A stretch of DNA of 64,000 nucleotides from positions 1,860,001-1,924,000 of the forward strand of contig NZ_CP022527.1 in the NCBI RefSeq assembly GCF_002237445.1. Direction: 5' to 3'. Positions 24,963 through 32,619 of the stretch are shown piece after piece. The stretch comes from Neisseria sp. KEM232. Lineage in GTDB: Bacteria; Pseudomonadota; Gammaproteobacteria; Burkholderiales; Neisseriaceae. Under the pieces are notes generated by a model, which had not been told where the DNA came from, searched no databases, and worked only from the letters and a program-made list of their open reading frames with translations. Position 1 is the first letter of the stretch, and each line of letters begins with the position of its first letter. The translations under genes and the position numbers were made by a program.

Positions 24963-25786
24963 ACGCCGAAGCCGTGCAGAGGCCGTCTGAAAGCGCCGTC
25001 GCCTGGATATTCGGCCAGCCAGTCAGCGACGTGCCGCAGGATTTGTTCATCCCGCCCGACGCGCTGAAAATCGTCCTCGGCAGCTTCCAGGGGCCGCTCG
25101 ATCTGCTGCTCTACCTTATCCGCAAACAAAACATCGACGTGCTCGACGTCCCGATGGTGCGGATTACCGAGCAATACCTGCACTACATCGCGCAAATCGA
25201 AGCGCAGCGTTTCGATTTGGCCGCCGAATACCTGCTGATGGCCGCCGTGCTCATCGAAATCAAATCGCGCCTGCTCCTGCCCGCGCCGCCTGAGGCCGAA
25301 GACGAAGAAGCCGCCGACCCCCGCGCCGAACTCGTCCGCCGCCTCTTGGCCTACGAACAAATGAAACTCGCCGCGCAGGGCTTGGACGCGCTGCCGCGTG
25401 CCGGACGCGATTTTGCCTGGGCGTATCTGCCGCTGGAAATCGCCGTCGAAACCCGTCTGCCCGAAGTTCAGACGGCCGACCTCACCCAAGCCTGGCTCGC
25501 CATCCTCTCCCGCGCCAGCCACAACAAAAGCCATCAGGTCGTGCGCGAAGCCCTGTCCGTGCGCGCGCAGATGAGCGACATCCTGCGCCGCCTGCAACAC
25601 GCCCCCTGCCGCTTCTCCGAGATGCTGCGCCCCGAACAAGGCGCGGCCTACGTCGTCGTCAGCTTCATCGCCCTGCTCGAACTGGCCAAAGAAGGGCTGG
25701 TGCGCCTCAGCCAGCCGCAGGACTACGGCGAAATCGAAATCGCCCTGAACGACGGCGCAGGCGAAGAAGGCTTTCAGACCGACTAG
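24959..25786 (+). CDS. scpA: segregation and condensation protein A
   Basis: A 275-residue kleisin of the SMC-ScpAB (condensin) complex. The hallmark FQGPLDLLLYLIRKQNIDVLDVPMVRI is near residue 35-60, and the C-terminal winged-helix block VVSFIALLELAKEGLVRLSQ near 240. I take GTG at 24959 as start: it overlaps the previous stop as GTGA and follows GGAGAG. The first 12 codons include an in-frame DUS (peptide RPSES), giving a nonconserved N-terminal extension. scpB is not adjacent. Confidence 0.92.
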   Translation: MNAEAVQRPSESAVAWIFGQPVSDVPQDLFIPPDALKIVLGSFQGPLDLLLYLIRKQNIDVLDVPMVRITEQYLHYIAQIEAQRFDLAAEYLLMAAVLIEIKSRLLLPAPPEAEDEEAADPRAELVRRLLAYEQMKLAAQGLDALPRAGRDFAWAYLPLEIAVETRLPEVQTADLTQAWLAILSRASHNKSHQVVREALSVRAQMSDILRRLQHAPCRFSEMLRPEQGAAYVVVSFIALLELAKEGLVRLSQPQDYGEIEIALNDGAGEEGFQTD

Positions 25787-25839
25787 GAGGCCGTCTGAAA
25801 GCCCGTTTGACAAACCGTATAGATAGAAAAGACATCACC

Positions 25840-26172
25840 ATGAACACACTCCCCTTCCAAACCGACATCGCCGAACGCATGCTTGCGGGCACGGAGGGCG
25901 AAACCATCCACCCCGACGCCCGCTTTTTTCAGACGGCCAACGGCTACTGGATCGCCTGGCACGACGGCCAAGCCGCCGTCCTGCCGCCCGACGCAGCCGA
26001 GGGCGAACCCTGCTTCTGGGTCGAAGGCGCGCAGGATTTGGCCGAAGTCGCCGCGCTGGCGGAAAACGGAGATTTCGACGCAGCCGAAGACTTCGACGGC
26101 AGCGAAGACGAATGGCACGAAGCCCACGCCTGCGGCTGCGGCTGCGCCCACGGCGGGCACGAACACGGCTGA
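25840..26172 (+). CDS. hypothetical acidic protein with Cys/His-rich tail
   Basis: A 110-residue acidic soluble protein that I do not recognise. It has tryptophans at regular spacing (GYWIAWHDGQA, PCFWVEGA) and ends in a short metal-ligand-like tail with three Cys and four His in the last 16 residues. A DUS lies in frame (FFQTA). It follows scpA by 53 bp, with one DUS between, and may be co-transcribed. Metal binding by the tail is an inference. The start MNTLP is preferred; an in-frame ATG 33 bp upstream is possible. Confidence 0.65.
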   Translation: MNTLPFQTDIAERMLAGTEGETIHPDARFFQTANGYWIAWHDGQAAVLPPDAAEGEPCFWVEGAQDLAEVAALAENGDFDAAEDFDGSEDEWHEAHACGCGCAHGGHEHG

Positions 26173-26200
26173 CGCGGAGTCTGCTCCCGCCTACGCAGAA

Positions 26201-26241
26201 AGGCCGTCTGAAAAAACCGAAACAGGGTTTTCAGACGGCCT
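26201..26241 (+). terminator. DUS inverted-pair terminator
   Basis: AGGCCGTCTGAA and TTCAGACGGCCT are 17 bases apart and followed by TTAA, 28 bp after the 25840 gene. Confidence 0.7.
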
Positions 26242-26260
26242 TTAACAAGCAACGCACACC

Positions 26261-26378
26261 GTAGGTCGGATTCTTGAATCCGACGGCCGGCCGCAAGGGC
26301 GGCATGGGGCGGCAGCGGCGTGATGGAACGCGGATTTTCCCCTTGCGGGGAAACGTCGGATACGAGTATCCGACCTAC
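26261..26378. repeat. 118-bp repeat with GTAGGTCGGAT inverted ends
   Basis: The left end GTAGGTCGGATTCTTGAATC and the right end GATACGAGTATCCGACCTAC are imperfect inverses; each arm is itself partly palindromic (GGATTCTTGAATCC; GGATACGAGTATCC). The interior is GC-rich and non-coding. Similar GTAGGTCGGAT palindromes are dispersed in many bacteria. Confidence 0.65.
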
Positions 26379-26406
26379 AATCAGGCTGCGCGGGAATGAC
26401 GTTGCT

Positions 26407-26570
26407 GAAACCTGTCGGAACAACAGCGTTCCCTCTCCCGCTCGCGGGGGAGGGCTAGGGTGGGGGCTCTCACCGCTGCGGTGACTTTTGCGGGCGGCGG
26501 TACAAAAGCAGTCCTGCGGCCTGCCACCCCCACCCCAACCCTCCCCCGCGCTTGGGAGCGCAGGGGAGGG
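26407..26570. repeat. GC-rich intergenic repeat with inverted arms (copy 2)
   Basis: Same layout as 7957-8143: begins CCTGTCGGAACAACAG, has CCCTCTCCCGCTCGCGGGGG and TAGGGTGGGGGC on the left, a short inner hairpin CACCGCTGCGGTG, and the C-rich ACCCCAACCCTCCCCCGCGC right arm. Confidence 0.75.
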
Positions 26571-26591
26571 CGCGGATTGCCGTTGCCCCGA

Positions 26592-26631
26592 AGGCCGTCT
26601 GGAAAAGCCAAAACCGGCTTTCAGACGGCCT
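26592..26631 (-). terminator. DUS inverted-pair terminator after the GNAT-like gene
   Basis: AGGCCGTCTGGAA (one inserted G) and TTCAGACGGCCT enclose AAGCCAAAACCGGCT; downstream of the minus-strand operon end. Confidence 0.6.
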
Positions 26632-26663
26632 TTTCGTTGTCTGCACAGGCGGGTTGCGGTTGT

Positions 26664-27389
26664 TTACAAAGCGCCCTGCGCCAGTCCGTCGAGGAAGCCG
26701 CGCAGGGCGAAGGAGCGCAGGTTGTCGGTTTCGAGCAGGGTGAGGCAGACGAGTTCTTCGCCTTCGGCGTGGCGGGGGTTGCGGCGGCGGAAGTAGGCGG
26801 CTTCGGGGTGGGCGGCGGTTTTTTCGTTCAGCCATTCGCTTTTCAGGTGGCCTTGCGATTGCGGGTAGCGCACGAGGCCGCTTTCGGCGTGGTAGTGCGC
26901 GCCGAAGCGGTCGGCGGCGAGGCGGTCGATGAGCTCCTGCACGTCGGGCGGGGTGGGGTGGCGGCGGTTGGGGTAGTAGGTTTTGCTGAATACGTTGAGG
27001 TAGCGGTAGGTGCGGTCGCCTTTGACGATTAAGAGCCAGTAGAGCGGGGCGTCGGGCATTTGCGCTTTCAGACGGCCTGCCAGGGCGCACCAGGCCAGCG
27101 GCAGGGTTTGTTCGCCCCAATAGCGGTGGTCGATAACGGTGTCGCCGGAGAAAACGGCGCGGGCGGCTCGGCCGTTGTCGGTGAAGGGGATGGTTTTGAG
27201 GGTGGTGAAGCCGCGTATTTGTCCGTCGGTGTCTTCGAGCAGCAGGATATGGTCTTTTTCGCCGAGGTCGCGGCGGAAGAGTTCGGGCGTGGTGCCTCCG
27301 TAGTAGCGCCCGTAGAGGGCGTAGAGTGCGGCGGTTTGTTGCGCGGACAGGGTTTGCGGGGCGAGGGTGCGGGTGGTGAGTTTGTTCAT
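26664..27389 (-). CDS. GNAT-like acyltransferase, last gene of the GH3-Rieske operon
   Basis: A 241-residue soluble protein. The layout LLLEDTDGQIRGFTTLKTIPF, then FSGDTVIDHRYWGEQTLPLAW, resembles the beta4-beta5 acetyl-CoA binding part of GNAT folds, but the classic Q/R-x-x-G-x-G/A loop is not clean, so this is a tentative call. The C-terminal 80 residues (FGAHYHAESGLVRYPQSQGH onward) are unfamiliar. Its ATG overlaps the preceding stop as ATGA, showing strict coupling with the membrane-protein gene, the Rieske gene and the GH3-like gene upstream. Confidence 0.68.
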   Translation of the reverse strand: MNKLTTRTLAPQTLSAQQTAALYALYGRYYGGTTPELFRRDLGEKDHILLLEDTDGQIRGFTTLKTIPFTDNGRAARAVFSGDTVIDHRYWGEQTLPLAWCALAGRLKAQMPDAPLYWLLIVKGDRTYRYLNVFSKTYYPNRRHPTPPDVQELIDRLAADRFGAHYHAESGLVRYPQSQGHLKSEWLNEKTAAHPEAAYFRRRNPRHAEGEELVCLTLLETDNLRSFALRGFLDGLAQGAL

Positions 27390-27964
27390 GGCAGTTTGCG
27401 GGTCAGACGGATCAGCCAGAAGGCGAGGGCGGCGACGAGGAGGGCGGTGGCGGTTTGGTTGGCCAGATGCGGCGTTTCCCAGCCGATAAACCATACTTCG
27501 GCGTGCGGGTGGTGGCGGTGGAAGGCGGCGATGTAGGCGGCGAAACAGGTTTCGGCGGCGAACATGGCGGCGAGCACGGCAAGGTGGGCGGCGAGCGGGC
27601 GCGGGGTTTCGCGGCGGCACAGCCAGGCGGCGGGCAGGAGGATGGCGATGCTGAGCAGGTCGTGGGCGATGCCGTAGGCGTACTGCCAGCGGTTGAGGCC
27701 GTACATCAAAACGATTTCGGCGAGGGCGCGGGCGAGCATGGGCAGCCAGAAAAGGAGGTAGGCGGCTTTCAGACGGCCTGAAACGTGGCGGGAGCAGAAA
27801 ACGAAGGGCGGCAGCACCAGCCAGAACAGGACGGTTGCGCCCAGCCACAGGGCTTTGGGCAGGGCGATTTGCCCGCCCGCTGCGGCGAAATGATTCTGCC
27901 AGACATAAAACATCAGCGAGGCGGCGAGCATGGCGAGGGAGGCCGTCTGAAAGGCGCGTTTCAC
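27386..27964 (-). CDS. hypothetical polytopic membrane protein in the GH3-Rieske operon
   Basis: A 192-residue protein with about six hydrophobic helices and small loops; I do not recognise the family. Histidines cluster in HRHHPHAEVWF near residue 150. It starts with GTG at 27964, which overlaps the Rieske gene stop as GTGA and lies behind AGGAG, and its own stop overlaps the next start as ATGA. Such tight packing implies a shared pathway. A DUS lies in its first codons (FQTAS). It could hold a membrane-bound step or a transporter; both are speculation. Confidence 0.72.
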   Translation of the reverse strand: MKRAFQTASLAMLAASLMFYVWQNHFAAAGGQIALPKALWLGATVLFWLVLPPFVFCSRHVSGRLKAAYLLFWLPMLARALAEIVLMYGLNRWQYAYGIAHDLLSIAILLPAAWLCRRETPRPLAAHLAVLAAMFAAETCFAAYIAAFHRHHPHAEVWFIGWETPHLANQTATALLVAALAFWLIRLTRKLP

Positions 27965-28998
27965 AAATGCAGCTCCTGTTCGCGCACGATGCCTGCGGCT
28001 TCGGGTTCTCCGCCTGCGGCGAGGGTTTGCCGCCATGAGGTGATTTCGGGCATCAGGAGGTCGGCGGCGCTGTTGCAGAATCGCGCGCGGCCGCCGAAGC
28101 GGTCGATATTGTCGCGCTGCTGTTTCATCATGGCGACGTCCTGGCCGATGATGAAGTGCGACAGCGGCTCGAAAACGAGGCGGATAAGCGGGTTCAGACG
28201 GCCGAATTTGTAGCTGACGACGGTGTGCACTTCGGTGGTGTCCTCGTCCAGCGGCGTGCAGGAGGAGGTGACGATGTAGTGTTTGCCGTCGGAGAAGCGG
28301 TAGTCGACGCGCGAGGTGGCGGGGGAGATGAAGCGGTCGGTGTGCGACATTTCGGTATCGCTGTTTTGCAGCAGCTTCCACACCAGGCTTTTTTCGCGCG
28401 GCTCGTTTGCGTATTCGATTTGCGCGCCGTCGGCATTGCGCCGCAGCAGGGCACGCACGGGTTTGCCGGTGGGGGCGCGGAACCAGGAGTTGTGCACATA
28501 CACCGCGTGCGGGCAGTCGAGGAAGTTTTCCAAGCACCAGTCGACGGGCGCGGCAAAGCGGGTTTTCATGCGGAAGGTGGTGTAGCCCGCCTCGTCCAGG
28601 CAGGCGAAGGGCAGCGGCGCGGGCGCGGCGGGCGTGCCGATACACAGCCAGACATAGCCGTCCTGCGCGGTGCAGTGTACGGCGGGCACGCGCACGTCGG
28701 GCGTGGCGCAGCCGCACAGGGCGGGAATCTCCGCCAGCCTGCCTTCGCCGTCGAACGACCAGCCGTGGTAGGCGCAGCGCAGGCAGCCGTTTTCCACTTT
28801 GCCGATCGACAGCGGCACGTTGCGGTGCGGGCAGCAGTCGACAAGCGCGGCATAGCGGCCGCCGCCCTGATGGAAAACGGCGTAGTGCCGCCCGAAAAGC
28901 CGCACGGCCTGCGGCTTTTTGCGCACGTCTTTTTCGCGCGCGGCGATGTACCAGTAATTGTGCAGGCCGTTGGCGGCGGGAGTGTCGGGAGTGTTCAT
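27961..28998 (-). CDS. Rieske-type non-heme iron oxygenase
   Basis: A 345-residue oxygenase alpha-subunit-type protein. The Rieske 2Fe-2S centre is Cys56-Pro-His58 (CCPHRNVPLS) and Cys75-x2-His78 (CAYHGW). The catalytic mononuclear iron site is in ENFLDCPHAVYVH with His164 and His169. The fold is of the vanillate demethylase/phthalate-oxygenase or sterol-type group, which hydroxylate or demethylate small molecules. No ferredoxin or reductase gene is adjacent. The start MNTPDTPA is at 28998 behind AAGGAACAAC. Upstream are a DUS hairpin and the GH3-like gene. Confidence 0.92.
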   Translation of the reverse strand: MNTPDTPAANGLHNYWYIAAREKDVRKKPQAVRLFGRHYAVFHQGGGRYAALVDCCPHRNVPLSIGKVENGCLRCAYHGWSFDGEGRLAEIPALCGCATPDVRVPAVHCTAQDGYVWLCIGTPAAPAPLPFACLDEAGYTTFRMKTRFAAPVDWCLENFLDCPHAVYVHNSWFRAPTGKPVRALLRRNADGAQIEYANEPREKSLVWKLLQNSDTEMSHTDRFISPATSRVDYRFSDGKHYIVTSSCTPLDEDTTEVHTVVSYKFGRLNPLIRLVFEPLSHFIIGQDVAMMKQQRDNIDRFGGRARFCNSAADLLMPEITSWRQTLAAGGEPEAAGIVREQELHL

Positions 28999-29035
28999 GA
29001 GTTGTTCCTTTTTTCTTTGTTTTCTATGCGTTTTG

Positions 29036-29074
29036 AGGCCGTCTGAAAGCCTGACCGGCCTTTTCAGACGGCCT
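29036..29074 (-). terminator. DUS inverted pair between GH3-like and Rieske genes
   Basis: AGGCCGTCTGAA and TTCAGACGGCCT are 15 bases apart. The right DUS supplies the stop codon of the GH3-like gene (29064-29066). It may attenuate transcription into the Rieske gene. Confidence 0.55.
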
Positions 29075-30626
29075 CTCCGCCTTCCGCCGCGGGCGGCAGC
29101 AGCAGCGGGATTTTGCGCACGGCAAAGCGCTGTTCCTCGCGGAAAAAACGCGCCGCGTAAGCCTGCGGGTCGGCGCAGAAGTGCACCCGCAGGGCGGCGA
29201 GCTGGCCGGTGCGGCGGGCGTAGGCGTATTGCGGGTTGGCGGCCAGCGCCTCGTCCAGCCGCGCCGCCAGAGCATGGTTTTGCATCGTTTCGGCATCGGC
29301 CGACAATAGGCGGTAATACGGCGGATTGTCCTGCACGCCCTGCAACAGGGCGCGTTGCGCCAAATCGGGCGACACGGTTTCCATGGCGGTGCGGACAAAG
29401 GCTTCGTTGAGCTTTTCGCCGCACAAATCACAGGACAGGCTGCCGCGTCCGACAAATTCGATTTCGGGTACGCCGCCGTGCAGTGCGTGCACGCGCACAT
29501 AATCGCCCGTGTCGTAGCGGTACAGCCCGCCCTGGGTGGTGACAATCAGGCGGTAATTGCCGCCTGCGCGCGTCTGCCAGGCGGGCACGATGCCGTCGGC
29601 GCCGGCAAATTCGTAGAAATGGCTGTCTATGGCTAGAAGCGTGGGGAGGCCGTCTGAAAGGCCGTTGGCGTTTTCAGACGGCCTTTCAGACGGCCTTCCG
29701 TGCGGGGCAAAGGGAATGCTGCCCGCAAACTCCGTCGCCAGCAGCCCTTTGCCTTCGACAAACACATGGGGAAACAGCCGCCGCAGCGTATCGGCGGGCG
29801 CGGCGGCGGTGTGGCTTGTCCAGCAGCTGACGGTGTCGAGGCGCGGCCAGATGGCGCGGGTGTCGGGCGTGTCGCGCGACAGGGCGCGGGAGAGCAGGGC
29901 GCGGCGGCGCGGGTCGGTGATGTGCGGCAGAATGTCGTCCTGATGCGTCTGCATGGCCTGCACAAAAAGCAGCAGCATGGTCGGACTCCACACGGAAACA
30001 AAGCTCAAATCCGCCGCGCCCAGCAGCAGGCGCGCGCAGGCAAGCTGCCATTCCTGCGCGCTTTGCGCCGACAGCAGCTCGGGCAGAAACAGCACGCGCG
30101 GCAGCAGCGCGGCAGCGGTTTCGCGGCCGAAATAGTCCAAATCGCTGCCGCTGCCGATGGGGATGCCGCCTGAGGTGTGCGTGCGGCCGCGCGCGGCGGG
30201 GCTGACGATAAAAAACAGCCTGCCCGCAAAGGCCGCAGGCCGCCGCCGCCGCACATCCGCCAGCCAGGGCAGTACGGCGCGGCGGAAGGCGGCATAGAGG
30301 CTTTCGGTATAGAGAATGAGTTTCGCGCCGCCCGTGCTGCCGCCCGTTTCCTCGAAGCAGACGGGGTTTTCCGTGGTGAGCACGCCCGCTTCGCCCGCCG
30401 CGGCGCGTTCTATCAGGCTGCGCAAGCCCTCATAATCCGATACGGGCACGGCGCGGGCGAAATCTTCGTAGCCGCCGATGCGGGAAAAACCGTGCCGCCG
30501 TCCGAAAAGGCTGCCGCCGCCCGATTGCACGATGTCGCGCAAAACGGCGCGCTGCGCCTCCTGCGGTTGCAATAAGGCCGTCTGAAAACGGGAAAGGGCG
30601 GCGGAAAGGGCGGGCAGTGTGGGCAT
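29064..30626 (-). CDS. GH3-family acyl-adenylating enzyme
   Basis: A 520-residue protein of the GH3 auxin-responsive family (ANL superfamily), whose plant members join carboxylic acids to amino acids through acyl-adenylates. The ATP-binding loop is EETGGSTGGAKLI (about residues 92-104), with LLATEFAG near 300 and the GGLYRYDTGDYV block near 370. Bacterial homologues mostly lack known substrates. Residues about 310-327 (HGRPSERPSENANGLSDGL) are encoded by stacked DUS copies and look like an insertion. It heads an operon with Rieske, membrane and GNAT-like proteins. The last codons and stop also come from a DUS. Confidence 0.88.
   Translation of the reverse strand: MPTLPALSAALSRFQTALLQPQEAQRAVLRDIVQSGGGSLFGRRHGFSRIGGYEDFARAVPVSDYEGLRSLIERAAAGEAGVLTTENPVCFEETGGSTGGAKLILYTESLYAAFRRAVLPWLADVRRRRPAAFAGRLFFIVSPAARGRTHTSGGIPIGSGSDLDYFGRETAAALLPRVLFLPELLSAQSAQEWQLACARLLLGAADLSFVSVWSPTMLLLFVQAMQTHQDDILPHITDPRRRALLSRALSRDTPDTRAIWPRLDTVSCWTSHTAAAPADTLRRLFPHVFVEGKGLLATEFAGSIPFAPHGRPSERPSENANGLSDGLPTLLAIDSHFYEFAGADGIVPAWQTRAGGNYRLIVTTQGGLYRYDTGDYVRVHALHGGVPEIEFVGRGSLSCDLCGEKLNEAFVRTAMETVSPDLAQRALLQGVQDNPPYYRLLSADAETMQNHALAARLDEALAANPQYAYARRTGQLAALRVHFCADPQAYAARFFREEQRFAVRKIPLLLPPAAEGGEAV
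29648..29697. repeat. DUS cluster inside the GH3-like coding sequence
   Basis: Within 50 bp there are one forward and two reverse DUS cores (AGGCCGTCTGAA, TTCAGACGGCCT, TTCAGACGGCCT), all read through in frame. Confidence 0.85.
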
Positions 30627-30749
30627 AAGAGGCCGTCTGAAAAAAGCGGGAGACTACAATAAAGCGCGCCCCTCTGAAAGGGGCGCGGCAGGACGGTAAA
30701 TTAAAAACACGATAATTCAACGCATTGAACAGAGCGCCGAAAATAGCGC

Positions 30750-30778
30750 TTGCGCCCCCTGCGCGGATTTGGTTTAAT
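30750..30778 (+). promoter_or_regulatory. promoter of the truncated tRNA gene
   Basis: TTGCGC (30750-30755) and TTTAAT (30773-30778) are separated by 17 bp, with the tRNA 5' end at 30800. Confidence 0.5.
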
Positions 30779-30799
30779 CCGCGCTTCGCTGAGAAGCAC

Positions 30800-30820
30800 G
30801 GGTGATTAGCTCAGTTGGTT
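30800..30820 (+). pseudogene. 5' fragment of a tRNA gene (tRNA-Val-like)
   Basis: GGGTGATTAGCTCAGTTGGT is the acceptor 5' strand plus D-arm start of a tRNA; GGGTGATTAGCTCAG equals the start of E. coli tRNA-Val(UAC). The expected AGAGC and the rest of the tRNA are missing; sequence switches at about 30821 to an IS remnant. Identity beyond 'tRNA 5' end' is uncertain. Confidence 0.65.
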
Positions 30821-30960
30821 CCAACTTCAATAGTGGGAAGCGGTCGATGTGTTTGGCAATCATGGCTTGTGCGGTTTGCCGGAAGAAGGTGCTCATGGAA
30901 AATCCCCTAAATGTCTTGGTGGTAATTTAGGGGATTTTGGGGGGATTTTGCAAAGGTCTC
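30821..30960 (-). mobile_element. IS5-family (IS1106-like) remnant: terminal repeat and transposase N-terminus
   Basis: On the minus strand an ATG at 30896 opens MSTFFRQTAQAMIAKHIDRF followed by PLLKL, the N-terminus of IS1106/IS5-group transposases, then runs straight into the tRNA fragment. On the other side lies the terminal sequence ending CAAAGGTCTC (minus strand GAGACCTTTGCAAAATCCCC), the IS end. Only about 140 bp of the element remain. Confidence 0.8.
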
Positions 30961-31020
30961 AGCGTGGCTTCAACGAAGTTAAAAGCTACAATACGCTTTT
31001 GTTCAGACGGCCTCTTCCTA

Positions 31021-32277
31021 ATGTTGCTCTCCTTTCTCTACCGCAGCCTGTGGCGCATCGCGCCGCCGCTGATCCGCCGCTATCTGCGCCGCCGCGCGCG
31101 CAAAAATCCCGCCTATCTCGAACATTGGGGCGAGCGCTTCGGCGTGCCGCATCCCGCGCCTGTGCGGAATCCGATTTGGCTGCACGCGGTGTCGGTCGGC
31201 GAAACCCGCGCCGCCGCGCCGCTGCTGGCCGCGCTGCGCCGCCGTTTTCCCGACGCGCCGCTGCTGCTGACACAAATGACGCCCACCGGCCGCGCCGCCG
31301 CCGAAAGCCTGTATCCCGACGCGCAATGCCGCTATCTGCCTTACGACAAGCCCGAATACGTCGCGCAGTTTCTTGCCGAACACCGGCCGCGTTTGGGCAT
31401 TCTGATGGAAACGGAAATCTGGCCGCACTTGGCCGCCGCCTGCGCCGCGCAAGGCGTTCCCCTGTTTCTCGCCAACGCCCGCCTGTCGGAAAAATCGCTG
31501 CGCGGCTACCAAAAAGCCGCTTCCCTTATCCGCCCCGCCATGCAGTCGCTCGCGGGCTGCTACGCGCAGAGTGAGGCCGATGCAGGCCGTCTGAAAAGCC
31601 TCGGTGCGGCTGCTCCCGTGGTGTGCGGCAACACCAAATACGACATCGCGCCGCCGACCGGGCAGCTCGCTTTGGGCGCACAGTTCCGCGCACTGGCGGG
31701 CGGGCGCAAGGTGCTGGTGTGCGGCAGCACGCGTTTTTACCACGGCGAAGACGAAGCGGCTTTGCTGCTGCGCGCGTGGCGGGAATACCGCGGCGATGCG
31801 CTGCTGGTTGTCGTGCCGCGCCATCCCGAACGCTTCGACGACGCGTTTCAGACGGCCTTATCGCTCGGTTTCCGTACGCAGCGGCGCAGCAGCGGACAGG
31901 CCATAGCTGCCGACACGCAGGTGTGGATAGGCGACAGCATGGGCGAGCTTTACGCCTATTACGCGATGGCCGACGCGGTATTTGTCGGCGGCAGCCTGGT
32001 GGACAGCGGCTGTCAAAACCCCATCGAGCCGATGGCTTGCGGCAAGCCCGTGATGTTTGGTTTTTCCACCTACAACTTCGCCGCCGTCTGCGCCGAGGCG
32101 CTGGCGGCAGGCGCGGCGCATCAGGTGGCGGACGCGGAAGAATGGCTGGACACGGCGCGGCAGTGGCTGGACGGTGAATCCGGACGCGCGCCCTTCGCCG
32201 CCCGTGCCGCCGGCTTTGTCGCGCGGCATCGGGGGGCGAGCGAAAAAATAGCGGAGCTGGTGGCGGAGGCCGTCTGA
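31021..32277 (+). CDS. waaA: 3-deoxy-D-manno-octulosonic acid (Kdo) transferase
   Basis: A 418-residue GT-B glycosyltransferase that adds Kdo to the lipid A precursor at the inner membrane. An N-terminal membrane anchor (residues 1-20) precedes WLHAVSVGETRAAAPLL, LTQMTPTGRAAAE, LMETEIWPHL and the C-terminal VFVGGSLVDSGCQNPIEPMA, all WaaA signatures. The ATG at 31021 is chosen; an earlier in-frame ATG would read through the IS end. A TACAAT box lies at 30987-30992. The stop is supplied by a DUS (AEAV-TGA). One DUS is in frame (GRLKS). Confidence 0.95.
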   Translation: MLLSFLYRSLWRIAPPLIRRYLRRRARKNPAYLEHWGERFGVPHPAPVRNPIWLHAVSVGETRAAAPLLAALRRRFPDAPLLLTQMTPTGRAAAESLYPDAQCRYLPYDKPEYVAQFLAEHRPRLGILMETEIWPHLAAACAAQGVPLFLANARLSEKSLRGYQKAASLIRPAMQSLAGCYAQSEADAGRLKSLGAAAPVVCGNTKYDIAPPTGQLALGAQFRALAGGRKVLVCGSTRFYHGEDEAALLLRAWREYRGDALLVVVPRHPERFDDAFQTALSLGFRTQRRSSGQAIAADTQVWIGDSMGELYAYYAMADAVFVGGSLVDSGCQNPIEPMACGKPVMFGFSTYNFAAVCAEALAAGAAHQVADAEEWLDTARQWLDGESGRAPFAARAAGFVARHRGASEKIAELVAEAV

Positions 32278-32292
32278 ATCTGAAAGGGCAAG

Positions 32293-32324
32293 AGGCCGTC
32301 TGAAAGGGAATGTTCAGACGGCCT
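32293..32324 (+). terminator. DUS inverted-pair terminator after waaA
   Basis: AGGCCGTCTGAA and TTCAGACGGCCT are eight bases apart, 15 bp after the waaA stop. Confidence 0.7.
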
Positions 32325-32571
32325 CTTGCTGTTTTGGCAGGACGTCGTACGGCGTCGTACGCGGGTTTTAGGGCGGATGGGGCGCTTGTGTTGTCGGGAC
32401 GTGGGTTTCAGACGGCCTTTGTGCGGATGGCAGGCATCGCATGGAACGTGTGCACCGCTTGGGCTGGAACCTCCTGCGTATGGTTTCAGACGGCCTTTTG
32501 TCGTTTTGGCAGGACGTCGCGCGGTGATGTGCACGGGTTTGGTGTTTTGCGGGAAAGCGTGCGGGGAAACA

Positions 32572-32603
32572 AGGCCGTCTGAAAAACGGGTTTCAGACGG
32601 CCT
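32572..32603 (-). terminator. DUS inverted-pair terminator after the ppiC pair
   Basis: AGGCCGTCTGAA and TTCAGACGGCCT are eight bases apart, 16 bp beyond the minus-strand stop at 32620. Confidence 0.7.
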
Positions 32604-32619
32604 TTTGCCTGCGGCAGAT

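Larger units (their letters stand above)
32278..32619. other. 342-bp gene-free region with DUS copies and a 17-bp direct repeat
   Basis: The bases GTTTTGGCAGGACGTCG occur at 32331-32347 and again at 32503-32519. The stretch also has DUS pairs at 32293-32324 and 32572-32603 and single reverse DUS copies near 32408 and 32485. No open reading frame with a plausible start or RNA gene is seen. Confidence 0.6.

Noticed and set aside
26407..26570. A small RNA gene or riboswitch in the GC-rich repeat
   Set aside because: It can fold strongly, but a near copy elsewhere and a half copy near aat indicate a dispersed repeat; no promoter or conserved riboswitch core is visible.
30849..31574. A plus-strand frame over the IS remnant and the waaA start
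   Set aside because: It is Arg/Ala-rich, overlaps waaA in another frame, and the region 30821-30960 is explained by the minus-strand transposase remnant.
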